Assembly (NCBI GenBank): GCA_948144175.1
Contig: CANXME010000494.1
Coordinates: 1 to 64,000, forward strand
Direction of reading: 5' to 3'
Length of the DNA stretch: 64,000 nucleotides
DNA from: Closterium sp. NIES-65
Lineage: Eukaryota; Streptophyta; Zygnematophyceae; Desmidiales; Closteriaceae
Shown here piece after piece: positions 22,071 to 32,423 of the stretch. The notes beneath the pieces were generated by a model. The model saw only the letters and a list, made by a program, of their open reading frames with translations. It did no database searches and had not been told where the DNA came from. Position 1 is the first letter of the stretch. Each line of letters begins with the position of its first letter. A program made the position numbers and the translations under genes.

Positions 22071-22469
22071 CTTTCGAGAGTGACGAGCATGGAGGGTCAT
22101 CATGGGGAGTGGAGGGGAGTGGGAAGCGGTGCTGGCGAGATCTTGCTTGATCCTATTGGATTTATGATGAGATGTACTTTCTTGTCTGGTTGATTAGCAG
22201 CTAGAGTCATGGATTGATGAACATAAGGGTGCTAAAGAAAGAGATTTCCATTGAAGAACAGCCCACCGAAATGCAAACAGAGTAAAAGAGAAGGGGACTC
22301 AAGAAACAAACGATGCAAGCTAGAAAGCAAAGGCAGGCCCTAATAAGAGCAACACAAAGATGCTCCTTCCTGCAATAGGGCGTGCGTGCGGCAGCCAAAC
22401 ACACGCGAGGCATCTTGCCCCTTCTACGGTCTCCTACCCACCACACCTCCCTCAAACCCTGGAACAGCA

Positions 22470-22535
<66 letters not shown>

Positions 22536-22721
22536 GGCATACACACAGCACTACCACAAGCATGCCACATCACAAGCAACAGACCTTCTCGAACCCTCCC
22601 TTCCCCATGCATGAAAGGGTGATCCAGTTGCCATTCGCAGCATCTCCCTGTGTCCAAGGCCCCTGCCGCCCTGCCACCCTCCTCTGCTCCTCCATTGCAC
22701 GCTTGCTGGTTGGTACTCCAA
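22071..22721. other. Intergenic, no gene seen; (AC)30 microsatellite
   Basis: Contains an uninterrupted (AC)n run of about 60 nt at 22473-22532. No convincing ORF. Confidence 0.8.
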
Positions 22722-23360
22722 TCAAATGGCGGGCGCAGCACTGCTCGCAGAACTGTTGGCAGCACTGCTGGCAGCGGTGGGCTTGGGGGCTGCGGTGGCA
22801 GCGGTGGGCTTGGGGGCTGCGCCCGAGGTGACCTTTGCTCCTGGCGCCTGCGCCTTCAGGACGGCCGCCGCCATGCCAACAGGCAAAACAGCGGGGGTCT
22901 TGGGGGCTGCGCCCGAGGTGAGCTTGCCAGCTCCCGCCTGCTTCTTCGGAACCCCCTTCGCGCCAGCAGCGCCGGGAGCAGCGGGCGCCTTGGGAGCTGC
23001 GCCCGAGTTGCGCTTACCAGCTCCCGCCGGCCTAATTTTCTTCCCCCCGCGGTGGCGGTGGTGGTGGTGCTTCTTCCCGCCGGGGCAGTGGTGCTTCTTC
23101 TTGCCCTTCTTGGGCGGGACTCCCATCATGGACCCGACCGAGTTGCGCACCTTCCTCCCCGCCTGCCCGAGAGCGTTCTTCACGGCGCTGCTGGCGTCGT
23201 CCGACAACTGCTTCAGGTCCGCCGCTGCGTTCCCCATCGTGAGAAGCACCCGCGGGTCCTCCGAGTCAACGGAGTCAATCAAGGCCGCATCGCTGCCGGC
23301 CGCCTCGAGGAGTGCACGCGGCTCGCTTGCAGCAGCGGGGGCCACTGCATGAGCGCCGAC
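22722..23360 (-). CDS. Ala/Lys/His-rich hypothetical protein, N-terminus lost
   Basis: The minus-strand frame is open from the left stop (22722) to about 23360 and beyond into repeat sequence. Order: AHAVAPAAAS (resembles a signal-peptide cleavage region), an acidic DSVDSEDPRVLLTMGNAAAD segment with helical heptads, a KKGKKKHHC/HHHHRHRGGKK basic-histidine block, then SGAAPK.PA repeats to a Ser/Ala C-terminus. The ATG available at 23435 lies in GTCGAC-rich LTR-like DNA, so the native start was probably separated by that insertion. Function unknown; a secreted or wall-associated protein is only a guess. Confidence 0.4.
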   Translation of the reverse strand, partial: VGAHAVAPAAASEPRALLEAAGSDAALIDSVDSEDPRVLLTMGNAAADLKQLSDDASSAVKNALGQAGRKVRNSVGSMMGVPPKKGKKKHHCPGGKKHHHHRHRGGKKIRPAGAGKRNSGAAPKAPAAPGAAGAKGVPKKQAGAGKLTSGAAPKTPAVLPVGMAAAVLKAQAPGAKVTSGAAPKPTAATAAPKPTAASSAANSSASSAAPAI

Positions 23361-23379
23361 TTCATAGTGGCGCCGACTT

Positions 23380-24409
23380 AAGGGAGGTCGACCTAGGAAG
23401 TCGACCTGCGGGGGGCGTCGACTTGGTGACGCCAACTCGGGGCAGCCGACTCGGGTGGTCGGCTGAACGACCTGCTGGTCGACGTGGTGGTTGGTCGGCC
23501 AGGCGCGATGTCGACCTGGTGGTCGGCCTGACCTGGTGGTCGACGGAGGAAAGGCCGACGTCGACCTCGACTCAGGACGCCGAGCAGTTGGGCGTCGAGT
23601 AGCAGGGCGTCAACTTGGTGACGCCGACTTCGGGTTGCCGACTTGGGTGGTCGGCTGACAACTGCACTGGTCGACATGGAGCTGGTCGACCAGGAGTGCT
23701 GGTCTGCGTGGAGCTGGTCGACCAGGAGTGACGTCGACCTGGAGGTGGTCGACCAAGGGTGTGGTCGACCTGGTGAGGCCAACTGGAGGTGGCCGTCGAC
23801 TTGGGGGGTCGACGGGCACGTACGGGAGCAGCTGGTCGACGTGGTTGCCCGGTCGACCAGGTTACCTGGGTGACGAGGTTCTGCGAGGAGTGCGACGGTC
23901 GCCCAGGCGAAGTTGGCGAGTCCGACCTCGGTGGTGGTATCCCGAGATCGACATGGCGGATCAGGTGGAGTCGTCAGCACAAGGATGACTTGGTGTGTGT
24001 GTTGTGCAGGTGACGAGGCTCAGCCCGCCTATCGTCTGCGAGCACATGCGAAGCGGGTGCGCTGCTGTTCTGCGGGAGCAATGCTGGCACGCCGTCAACC
24101 TGCGACGTTGGCACGCCATCGACTTTGCACTGCTGGAGCGCGGTCGACCAAGTTGTGCTGGAACGCGGTCGACCATGCTGCGCTGGCAGTCGACCGACCT
24201 GAATGCTAGCTCTGATGTAGTCTTGCCATGCCAACTTCATTGTACCTTTGTTGAAAACTTTCTCTAGTGAAACTCTTGCCAGATTGCCCCGTGACCTAGC
24301 AAGCAGTGTGTGCACTAAGAAAACGGCTAAGGAACAGAGAACGCATAGATCACACGAGCATCCATGCCTAGCCCGTAGTCTAGCTCCCGTTGTAGTAGTT
24401 ATCTCTGCA
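23380..24409 (+). mobile_element. Diverged solo LTR of the GTCGAC-rich Copia G family (plus orientation)
   Basis: Reverse orientation relative to the LTR at 57785-58877 but the same landmarks in order: dense GTCGAC/GGTCGACC palindromes, ATCCCGAGATCGACATGG, CTGATGTAGTC, a CTAGTGAAACTCTTGCC segment, CCCGTAGTCTAGCTCCCGTT, ending CTCTGCA. The left boundary and a target duplication are not recognisable. Confidence 0.65.
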
Positions 24410-24602
24410 GTTTGCAGAGCAAGGTGGGGTTCCACAATAGTATCGAAACAACTTACCAGTGTTGACATTTTTTGAACGTTTTTTACCTCTTCTGACATCT
24501 GTTCAACTCTATTGATAAAGGTTGACATTTTTACCTCTGTTAACCTCTGTTGACCTCTTTAACCCCTGTTGACTTATTTAATATGTGTTGACCTGTCTTG
24601 AC
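24410..24602. other. TTGACCTCTG-type degenerate repeat, insertion target of N1
   Basis: Short AT-rich tract with repeated GTTGACCTCTGTTAACCTCT-like units. Its last five bases TTGAC (24598-24602) are duplicated after N1 at 26337-26341. Confidence 0.7.
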
Positions 24603-26336
24603 TGTCAGAATGTTGTATTTGTCTAGCCTGCAGTGGGGTACTCTATAGCGAGTACAACCCAACTTAGGGTTTGCTATATGTACTCAAATGCTTGCTAGTG
24701 CAACCCCTCCTCTTTCTTGTTCTAAACTTTCTGCTCTTACCTTTCTAACATGCTATCAGAGCCAGTCCTTCCTTGGCCTGTGGGCCCACCAACCTGCTTC
24801 CGCTGCTACTCGATCTGTCGCACGCCCCGTGGCTTGCGACGTAGGTGCGCGGCGATTTACTCTCTGGGGCGCGCCCCGAGGCGCGCGGCCCCTTTTCTTC
24901 CTGGCGCGCCGGCCCCGCTGGACCTGCGTGCCCACCCCGTCGACCCTCGCGTCGCCTCAGGGGACCCGCGCGCCACCCCCTTCGACCCTCGCGTCGCCTC
25001 AAGGGACCCGCGCGCCACCCCCGTCGACCCTCGCGTCGCCCTCGGGGACCCGCGCGCCACCCCTGGAGCCGTGCGCGACCCCCCCGCTGCCTCGTCGCGG
25101 CGCCCTGGGGAGCCGCGCGCGGCCCCTTGCTGCCCCGTGGTGGCTCCCTAGGGGCCGCGCGCCGTCCCCCTCGCCGTCCCCCGCGCTCCTACCCCGTGTC
25201 ACCCGTTTTAGGGTTTGGGGGGTGGGGAGTGTGGGGGTGGCGGTTGTGGGGGTGGCGGTTGTGGGGGTGGCGGTTGTGGGGGTGCCGGTTGTGTGCGCCG
25301 TCCCCTACTCCTCCTCCTCCTCCTCCTCCTCCGTCTCCCGCTGCTGCAGCTACCGCTCAGGGGGGTGGGTGTGTGGGAGCCGAAGGAGTGGTGCTAGGGG
25401 GGTGTCGTGGGAGTGGAGCTAGGGGTGGAGCAGGGGGTGTGTGATAGGGGCGTGGGGCAGCTGGGGGAGGTTGAGTGGAGGCGGCCGTCGTGTCGCCAGC
25501 AGCGCCAGTAGTCCGGAGGCTACAATCTCCGGTCGTCGCCAGTCGCCTCTGGGTCAGTTGCTCCAGTCAGGAGGCTACAATCTCCGCGGAGCCAGTTACT
25601 CTTGTAGTCCGGGCCCTTGCTTCGGTAGCCACTGAGCCAGCAGCTCCTGTGTGTCTGCAGCTTCAGCAGTCGCCTCCCATCTTCTCGCCCCCACAGTCTC
25701 TCCTCCTCCTCACTTGCCCTCTGTGATAGCCTCTAGCTTTACTTATCATTGTGAACTATTTCTTTGCATGCTTGTTGTGCTGATTACACCCCACTTTGGC
25801 TATGGGGTGTCAGTAGATCTGCACTGTGGAAGCCCGATTGATCCTGGAGAGGGTTACACGCGCGTTCGCCTGGGGGGTTATGGGCGCACTGACCCGCTAC
25901 TTAACAAGCCCTTTTATCCCAATGGTCTAGTGGTTGGGATTCTGATATGGTATCAGAGCGGTCTCGGGTTCGGTTCCCGGTGTATGCACATGTAGGCCGT
26001 TGCCGCTGTGCTTAGTCCTAGGCCTCCCAGTGAGGGGGGGTGTCAGTAGATCTGCACTGTGGATGCCCGATTGATCCTGGAGAGGGTTACAGGCGCATTC
26101 GCTTGGGGGGTTATGGGCGCACTGACCCGCTACTTAACAAGCCTTTTTATCCCAATGGTCTAGTGGTTGGGATTCTGATATGGGGGTGTGTCAGAATGCG
26201 GTATTTGTCTAGCCTGTAGTGGGGTACTCTATAGCGAGTACAACCCATCTTAGGGTTTGCTATATGTACTCAACTGCTTGCTAGTGCAACCCCTCCTCTT
26301 TCTTGTTCTAAACTTTCTGCTCTTACCTTTCTAACA
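24603..26336 (+). mobile_element. N1: non-autonomous LTR retrotransposon, TSD TTGAC
   Basis: Two 148-bp LTRs (24603-24750 and 26189-26336; TGTCAGAATG...TTTCTAACA) flanked by TTGAC (24598-24602, 26337-26341). PBS TGCTATCAGAGCCAG starts at 24751; polypurine tract TGGGGGTG precedes the right LTR. The internal region is GC-rich with repeated CCCCGAGGCGCGC-like and GGTGGCGGTTGTGGGG units and lacks gag or pol. The long GC-driven frame (24688-25422, Arg/Pro/Ala-rich) has no recognisable domain. A TRIM is inserted in its polypurine tract. Confidence 0.9.
25808..26180 (+). mobile_element. TRIM copy A (373 bp), TSD TGGGG
   Basis: LTRs 25808-25947 and 26041-26180 (140 bp each, TGTCAG...CTGATA), internal 93 bp with PBS TGGTATCAGAGC (25948-25959) and a G-rich polypurine tract before 26041. 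TGGGG flanks both sides (25803-25807, 26181-26185). Pol III-like A box TGGTCTAGTGG at 25923-25933 and near-consensus B box GGTTCGGTTCC at 25968-25978 straddle the LTR/PBS junction. No coding capacity. Confidence 0.9.
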
Positions 26337-26389
26337 TTGACCTCCGCAGAGTTTCGCACACCTCCGCAGAGTTTTGCACACCTCTGCGA

Positions 26390-26760
26390 ATTCGGTCGAC
26401 CAGCTCGACGTCGCTCAGTTGAACAGCATTCGCCGATCAGCGCTCCTCGACTTCCCTCGTCGACCAGCACCTCTCGACGGGCTTCGTCGACCAGCGCTGC
26501 CCATCGACGATGTCGACCAAAGATTTTTGGCTAGAACTCTTCAACCAAAGCTCTCGACGGACTTGTTGACCAACGCTGTCGACCACCAATGCCTGTCGAC
26601 GTCGTCTACCAGATCCCGTCGGGCACAGCCTGCTTGAACACAACTTTTGTCGAACAGCAGAAGCCCACTCGACGACCACTCCATCAAGAACTTCTCATCG
26701 ACGGCAAGATCGGCCGCGCCCAAGCGAGGGCGGGGCCTTTCTCTTCGACAACTTCCCTAT
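26390..26760 (-). mobile_element. Fragment of GTCGAC-rich LTR
   Basis: Repeated GTCGACCA motifs, then GCCCAAGCGAGGGCGGGGCC, the same block that precedes the end of the LTR at 58839 and of the solo LTR at 30092. Same orientation as those; boundaries eroded. Confidence 0.6.
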
Positions 26761-27239
26761 CAACATCGAATCGTCCTCCATCGACACCATCCTTCCCGGC
26801 GCCTTAGCAATCCTAGCCACCGCAAACTTCACCTCATCGTGCACCCTAGACGCCTTAGCAATCCTATTTGTGAGGCAGTTGAAGAGATCTGACACACCGG
26901 AGGCGCGTGGAGGTGCCATTGCCACATACACTGTGCTTGTTTGATATTATAGAGCAACTTGAACCTCACGAGTGCGTCGAGAAAGATCTTGCCACGCTGA
27001 TTTGATATAATTTGAGATCGAATGCAGCCGCAATGGCAAGGAGAATGCAAAGCGACGTGTGATGACTCAGAGGTGCAAATAGTCAAAGACATAGTCAAGG
27101 CCAATTCTGAGAATTCTCAAAGGTAATTTTAATATAGGAGTATACAAAACGGCGTGTGATTACTCACATATGCAATTAGTCAAAGCCACCTCCCTTGCTC
27201 TTCTTTTTTTACTGGTCCTCAATACGAGGTGAGAACCCC
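26761..27239. other. No gene seen
   Basis: Lower-GC stretch with a diverged repeat: CG(A)CGTGTGAT(G/T)ACTCA followed by a TGCAA(A)TAGTCAAAG motif at about 27054-27095 and 27150-27188. No ORF worth calling. Confidence 0.6.
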
Positions 27240-27680
27240 ATTGGTCCCGACACCAAAACCAGAGTGCTACACGCTGCACATGCTCGACTCTTCCCAGTGC
27301 CACCAAATGCATTGCATGACCGCCCCTTGCCGTTCACCTTATGTATGATTGCATTAACTCGCGCAAGTGGCATGTGATAGAGAATTGGCTCCGTTCATTG
27401 AGAGGCACAAAAGTGTTGAGGCTTAATCGCGTTCTTTCCTTTCGTCCTACACCACCTCCCCTCTCCTTCCTCTTAAGTATAAGTCCTGATCTAGAACCTC
27501 TTTCTCCTCTGAGAACCAAGGTACGGACACCGATGCACTGCTACAGCGCTACACCCTCTAAATGCCCGACTCCTCTGGGCGCCACCACACTAAACCCATT
27601 GCATGGCTTCCCCTCGCTGCGCACTTTATGGATGGCTGTATGAGCCCCCACGAGTGGATTGTGTGCGAGAATGGCCGTCG
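27240..27680 (+). pseudogene. Diverged tandem copies of an unknown host exon
   Basis: Two segments about 285 bp apart share TGCTACA, CTCGACTCTTCCCA/CCGACTCCTCTGGG, CATTGCATG and then a coding-like core: LMYDCINSRKWHVIENW at about 27339-27390 and FMDGCMSPHEWIVCENG at about 27628-27678. Conservation of the amino-acid pattern (M.DC/GxxS..W.V.EN) suggests exon copies. Family not recognised. Confidence 0.35.
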
Positions 27681-27849
27681 CCATTGATCGATATGGGTGT
27701 GCTGAGGCTGATTCACTTTTGAATCACTAGTACGGGCGTTACCCTGGTATATAAGATGGATGTTATGATGATGGACGAGTATGTGAATAGTGAATGATGA
27801 GCAAGCCAGGGTGAGAGATAAGCTAGCAAGGGGAGGGATGAGCTGGCAC

Positions 27850-29090
27850 TAGGAAGGGATGATGAGCTAGAAATGGGGTGTATTAACAAATGTCTATTCT
27901 CATGCTACACTCCGTGCCTTCATTCCCACTTGCTTCTCCACCGCCCCTCTACATCTCCTCACTCTCCCCTTTCGTCCTCCTCGATTCCATTGCCCTGCCC
28001 TTCCACTCCTCCCCCCCCCCTCTTTCACCCCTCCCCTCTCGCCCCCTACCCCTAACCTCCTCTCCAAATGGGTGTGTTTGGCTGCGGCAGCGCATGCAAG
28101 TGGCATGGGCGGTCATATCAGCACAGCGGAGGTAAGTGAATGTTCTCATGCAATTATATTCCTTGCTTTCTTACCACACCTGCTTGCCTTTTCCTTTCTA
28201 TACGACGCCTAAAAACTCTTCTCTTCCCTATTAACCCTCCTGTCCTCACCATCCCCTAGGAGTGTTGTTGCGGGAGAGCATGCACGTGGCACAGTCATAT
28301 CGGCACAGGCAATGCACAAGGGACTGTCTCATGTACTTACATTCCCTTCTGTCTTATGCAGTTGCTTGACTTCCCCAGGCCCCCCTCTCCCCTTTATCCT
28401 CCTGTCCTCGGAAGTTCATGGGAATGTGCTGTGGCAGAAGATGCAGGTGGCATGGGCGGTCATATCAGCATAGGTCATTCACTTATCCACTTGTCTGCCT
28501 TCATCAAACCCCCCAATCTCCCCTACCCCTCTTGCCCTTCCCGCCCATGGGTGTGTGGCTGCAGCAGCGGATGGAGGTGGCATGGGCGGTCATATCGGCA
28601 CAGACAGTACACTAGGAGAGGGAGCACTCTCATGCTCGTGTAATCCCTGCCTGCTTACCCACTTGCCTCCCGAACATTCCCCTATCTCTCCCCCCAATCT
28701 TCCCTTCCCATGCCCCTCCCCCCATTTCCCTTTCCCTCCTTCCCCTCCTCTCTCCCTACCCCTTGGCAACCCATGGGTGCATGGCAGCAACGCATGCAGG
28801 TGGCATGGCCAGTCACATCAGCACAAGTGGTTCCAAAGGGAGTGTTCACATGCACTTACATTCCTTGCCTTCTTATCCACCCTCACTCCCCCCATCCTCC
28901 AGCCCATAGGTGTATATAATCGGCGGCGCATGCAGGTGGCATGGGCAGTCATATCAGCCCACGCAGTACACATGGAAAGGGGGGTGTTCCCATGAACTTT
29001 CTTGCTTGCCTTCCCCAACCTTTCGGCACCTCCTCCACCCATCTAGCCAATTGGTGCGGCAACGCATGCAGGTAGCAGGGCGGTCATATC
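27850..29090 (+). repeat. Seven tandem copies of a small host exon
   Basis: Copies at about 28064-28132, 28255-28315, 28412-28470, 28546-28612, 28768-28832, 28905-28975 and 29050-29090 share CGCATGCAGGTGGCATGGGC and encode (R)QRMQVAWAVISAQ. The first is followed by a good donor (GGAGGTAAGTG). Intervening sequence is polypyrimidine-rich, as for intron ends. The seventh copy is split by the solo LTR at 29091. Host gene not recognised. Confidence 0.75.
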
Positions 29091-30128
29091 TGCGGAGAGT
29101 CACTTCACAACGGTAGTGAGCTAGACTATGGGGGTTGGCACGAACTACTAGAGGTGATCGTAGCTTCGCTTAGTTCCTTAGTGCTTGCGCATTCACGGGA
29201 GAAATCGGCGAGAGTTTCCACTAGCAAAGTTGGAATTAGAGAATGATTGAACAAGCAATGACATTTTGACTACATCAGGCACCTAGCAACCCTGCAGCTA
29301 GCCTGGTCGACCGCCAGCACAGCTTGGTCGACCGCCTCCCTAGCGTTGCGTAGAGGAGCTGCGCCAACACTGCAGAAGGGCGACCTGCCAACAGAGCAGG
29401 TCGACGGCGTGCCAACACTGCAGCAGAGCGGCTGTCGAGCGTTGCCCCGTAGAACACAGCAGTGCCAACGCTCGCAGGTGCGCGCAGACGATTGGCCCGA
29501 TTTGCCCCGTTGGGCATCCGTCGGCTGTTGTCTGCGCCTGATGAGCCACATTGACTTCGGGATACCAGCCCGCAGTCACCATTGCCATCGCGACCTCGAC
29601 GACGTTCGCGTTCCTCCGCAGAACTCGTCGAGCAGGTTACCCGGTCGACCTGGTCGACCCCAGGTGCTGTGGTCAACCCCCAGGTGCCTCCTGTCGACCA
29701 CCGGGTCCCTCTGGTCGACCACCAGGTGCCTCTGGTCGACCACAACTCCCGTCGAGCTACCCCCTAGTCGACGGACCCCTTCCGTCGACCAGAACCATCA
29801 GCGGTTGTCGCCAAGCTCCCCTCGTCGACCGTTGCTCACTTGTCAGGTCGACGGACTGCTCGTCGACCTCCCGGTCGAACTGCAGGTCGACAGACTGCTC
29901 CCGGTCGAACTGCCCCTCCTGGTCGACGGCCTACCTGTCGCCCAAACCAGTCAGTTGCAGCTGTCGAGCTCCCTGGTCGACAGTAACACCATAGCGGTCC
30001 CCTGCAGCTCGACGAAGCCTGTCGAGCAGCTCTCCCATTGTGAACGATCGGCTGCTACTCCCGTACATCCGACCAAGACGTCGGCGTTGCCCAAGCGAGG
30101 ACGGGGCAGCACTCCACTCCCGTTAACA
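29091..30128 (-). mobile_element. Solo LTR of Copia G family, TSD ATATC
   Basis: 1,038 bp, plus-strand ends TGCGGAGAGT...CGTTAACA, i.e. TGTTAACG...GCA on the minus strand. Flanked by ATATC at 29086-29090 and 30129-30133; removing it restores GCGGTCATATCAGCA, the consensus of the exon array it interrupts. Collinear with the LTR at 57785-58877. Packed with GTCGAC motifs. Confidence 0.92.
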
Positions 30129-30244
30129 ATATCAGCATGATCAGTTCACAAGCAAAGACTCTGTTTTGTGCTCTCAAAATCCCGGCCTTCTTACCCATTT
30201 ATTTCCCTTCATCACGCACCCCTTGCACCCCGTACCCCCTCCAG

Positions 30245-30526
30245 CCCATGAAACATGTGGTTGATGTGAAGACACGTCTCAGGCAGCTAGTGGCTCTCGT
30301 GCCCCAACTGCTGAAGGGAAGAGGAAGCAGGAGACAGAAGAAAGTATGGGGAGAGGGAGGTGGAAGAGGAGGGAAGGTGAAAGGAGGAAAGGGAGGCGAG
30401 GGTGCAGGGGGAGGAGAGGGAGGGGAGGAGCACCAGAATGTAGGGGAGGTGGAGGGTGGGGTGAGCATGGAGGTGAATCGGGTGGCAGGGGATGATGCCA
30501 TGGGGGAGGGTGATAGAGGGGCATGA
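30245..30526 (+). CDS. Host-gene exon, unrecognised (VKTRLRQLVALVPQLLKG)
   Basis: An acceptor CCCTCCAG at 30237-30244 precedes a frame reading PMKHVVDVKTRLRQLVALVP then a basic RGSRRQKK and a long Gly/Glu-rich tail to a stop at 30526. The first 25 codons look like a real amphipathic exon; the Gly/Glu part may be intron or disordered tail. It may belong to the same gene as the exon array upstream. Family unknown. Confidence 0.35.
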   Translation, partial: PMKHVVDVKTRLRQLVALVPQLLKGRGSRRQKKVWGEGGGRGGKVKGGKGGEGAGGGEGGEEHQNVGEVEGGVSMEVNRVAGDDAMGEGDRGA

Positions 30527-30584
30527 GGGAAAGGTGATAGTAATGGTGAGGGTTACATGGTGTTGGGAGGGAATTTTATGATGG

Positions 30585-30896
30585 GTGAGGGAATTTTATG
30601 ATGGGTATCTGGTTTGGGATATTCTCAATGCCACTTATGCTATAGCTGGTGCAAAAGTCAACTCCCGGATAGATTCGACCGCCAGTGCAGATGATACTGT
30701 TGGTGCAAATGTTACTGCCTGTGCAAATGGTGTCGCCGGTGCGAATGTTTCAGCGGTTGTTGATGCCATCAAAGGTGCTGCTGACACCACCAAAGGTGCT
30801 TCTGATGCCACCAAAGGTGCTGCTGATGCCACCAACAGTGTTGCTGATGCAACCATAGGTGTGAACACGAGAGAGGCGAGAAGAACATATTCTTAG
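30585..30896 (+). CDS. Ala/Thr repeat ORF, possibly part of the host gene
   Basis: 104-codon frame ending in repeated GA(A/S)D(T/A)TKGA units (30760-30860; DNA unit ACCAAAGGTGCTGCTGATGC), resembling LEA-like or coiled low-complexity sequence. The first codons YLVWDILNATYAIAGAKVNS look less repetitive. Ends 88 bp before Copia B. Confidence 0.3.
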   Translation: MREFYDGYLVWDILNATYAIAGAKVNSRIDSTASADDTVGANVTACANGVAGANVSAVVDAIKGAADTTKGASDATKGAADATNSVADATIGVNTREARRTYS

Positions 30897-31110
30897 GCTG
30901 CAGTGGTCATGGGACGCCCTGCACTGGTAAGTGCGAACGTGACCGAGAGTTTTGGTGATGCTACCAGATGCGCAAACACAAGAGTGAGAAAAATGAACGA
31001 GAATGAATTGACTTAGGGAAAGCAGGGTACAAGTACAAACCCTAGAAAGTGGTACCCCATATGTGCTACCCAACTATAGCCTACAACAGCTATGTCATAT
31101 AAATCTGACA

Positions 31111-32423
31111 CACCCCCATACGCAAAGTGGGGGAGAACAAGGGGTCACAAGACCAGTCAAGCAAAGCAAAGCAAGCTCAAGGTGGATCACAAAGTCACCA
31201 CACATTCCGAGCACAAGTTCAAGGCCACAAGGCCAGTTCACATGCAGGATTATATATATATATAAGGCTAGACAAGCAAGAGCAGGTGTATATATATATG
31301 TAACAGTACAAACAAGGTCAAGTGGTGAGCAAGTGAGGCAAGGCAGGCACAAGACCCAGCTGAGTACAGAAGCGCTGATGATCACAAGGCGCAAGCGCCT
31401 TGGTGAAGATATCAGCAGTGTTGGCCTCAGAGGCCACGTACGCAAGGCGCAGCTGACCACGCTGCTGTAGCTCACGAGCAAGGAAGTAGCGAAGAGCAAT
31501 GTGCTTCGTTCTGTGCTCCAGTCTCTGCTCCCGACACAAGGCCAGCATGGCCTTGTTGTCTACGTACAGCACTGGAGGAGAACGAGGCGGCTCTTCGAGG
31601 TCAGTCAGCAGGTAGGTGAGCCAGCGAAGCTCCTGTGCAGCCATAGCCCCCGCGTAGATCTCAGCCTCACAACTAGAGCCAAGAACGGAGGACGAGCGGG
31701 TAGCCCGCCACGAAACAGACCCGGAACCAAGGCTGAAGGTGTAACCCTGTGACGACCGCTGCGTAGCCTGGTCGTCAGCCCAAGAAGCGTCTGCGTGCCC
31801 AGTGAGGACCACTGGACTCGGCCCTCCAAGCACAAGCCCCATGCCCGACGTACTGCACAAGTAGTGCAACACCCTCTTTGCTGCAGCCATGTGCTCTGGT
31901 CGGTGTCTCCCAGGAGCAACATAGCGTGCTAAGCTGCTAAGAGGGTATGCAAGGTCAGGTCGTGTGCAGGTCATCAGGTACATGAGGCAGCCAACAAGCT
32001 CTGGGTACGGGCCAATCGGCTCTACGGACTCATCCAAAGGCAGAGCTGAGAGCGAGTGGCGAGTAGGCAGAGGAGTGGCCTGAGGCGAGGAGTACGTGAA
32101 GCCGAAGCGCTGAAGGACCTGCTGCACCTTGTGTGACTGAGTCAGGGTAATGGTGCGGCGTGCTCTGTCCCGGGTAATCTGCAGGCCAAGGTAGCTGCGC
32201 AGTTCACCCAGGTCTGTGCACGTGTGTCTCTTCTGCAGCTCGGACTTCACGTGGGCGAGTCCAGCAGTGTCAGCTGTGGCAAAGACCAAGTCGTCGACGT
32301 ACACGAGGATGTAGAACGGCGGCAAAGAAGTGTCGGTGCGCAGAAACAGCGACGGGTCGGCAGTAGAAGGAGCAAACCCAAGAGCCGCAAGTGTAGTCCT
32401 CAGTGTGTCGTGCCACTCACGCG
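31111..32423 (-). CDS. Copia B reverse transcriptase C-part and RNase H
   Basis: The frame runs from the TRIM junction (EWHDTLRTTLAALGFAPS) through the RT catalytic YVDDLVFA, LGELRSYLGLQI, SYL.GCLMYLMTCTRPD, to RNase H signatures ADASWADD, SSCEAEIYAG, VDNKAMLALC and RTKHIALRYF, stopping at 31318. Catalytic Asp residues are present. It is severed from the RT N-part by the TRIM. Confidence 0.9.

Noticed and set aside
22473..22532. AC dinucleotide run as regulatory or Z-DNA element
   Set aside because: Ordinary microsatellite; nothing links it to a gene.
25917..25985. A functional tRNA-Glu gene at the TRIM copies
   Set aside because: No complementary acceptor stem, wrong anticodon loop (A at position 33) and location at the LTR/PBS junction of a repeated element; kept as a tRNA-like module instead.
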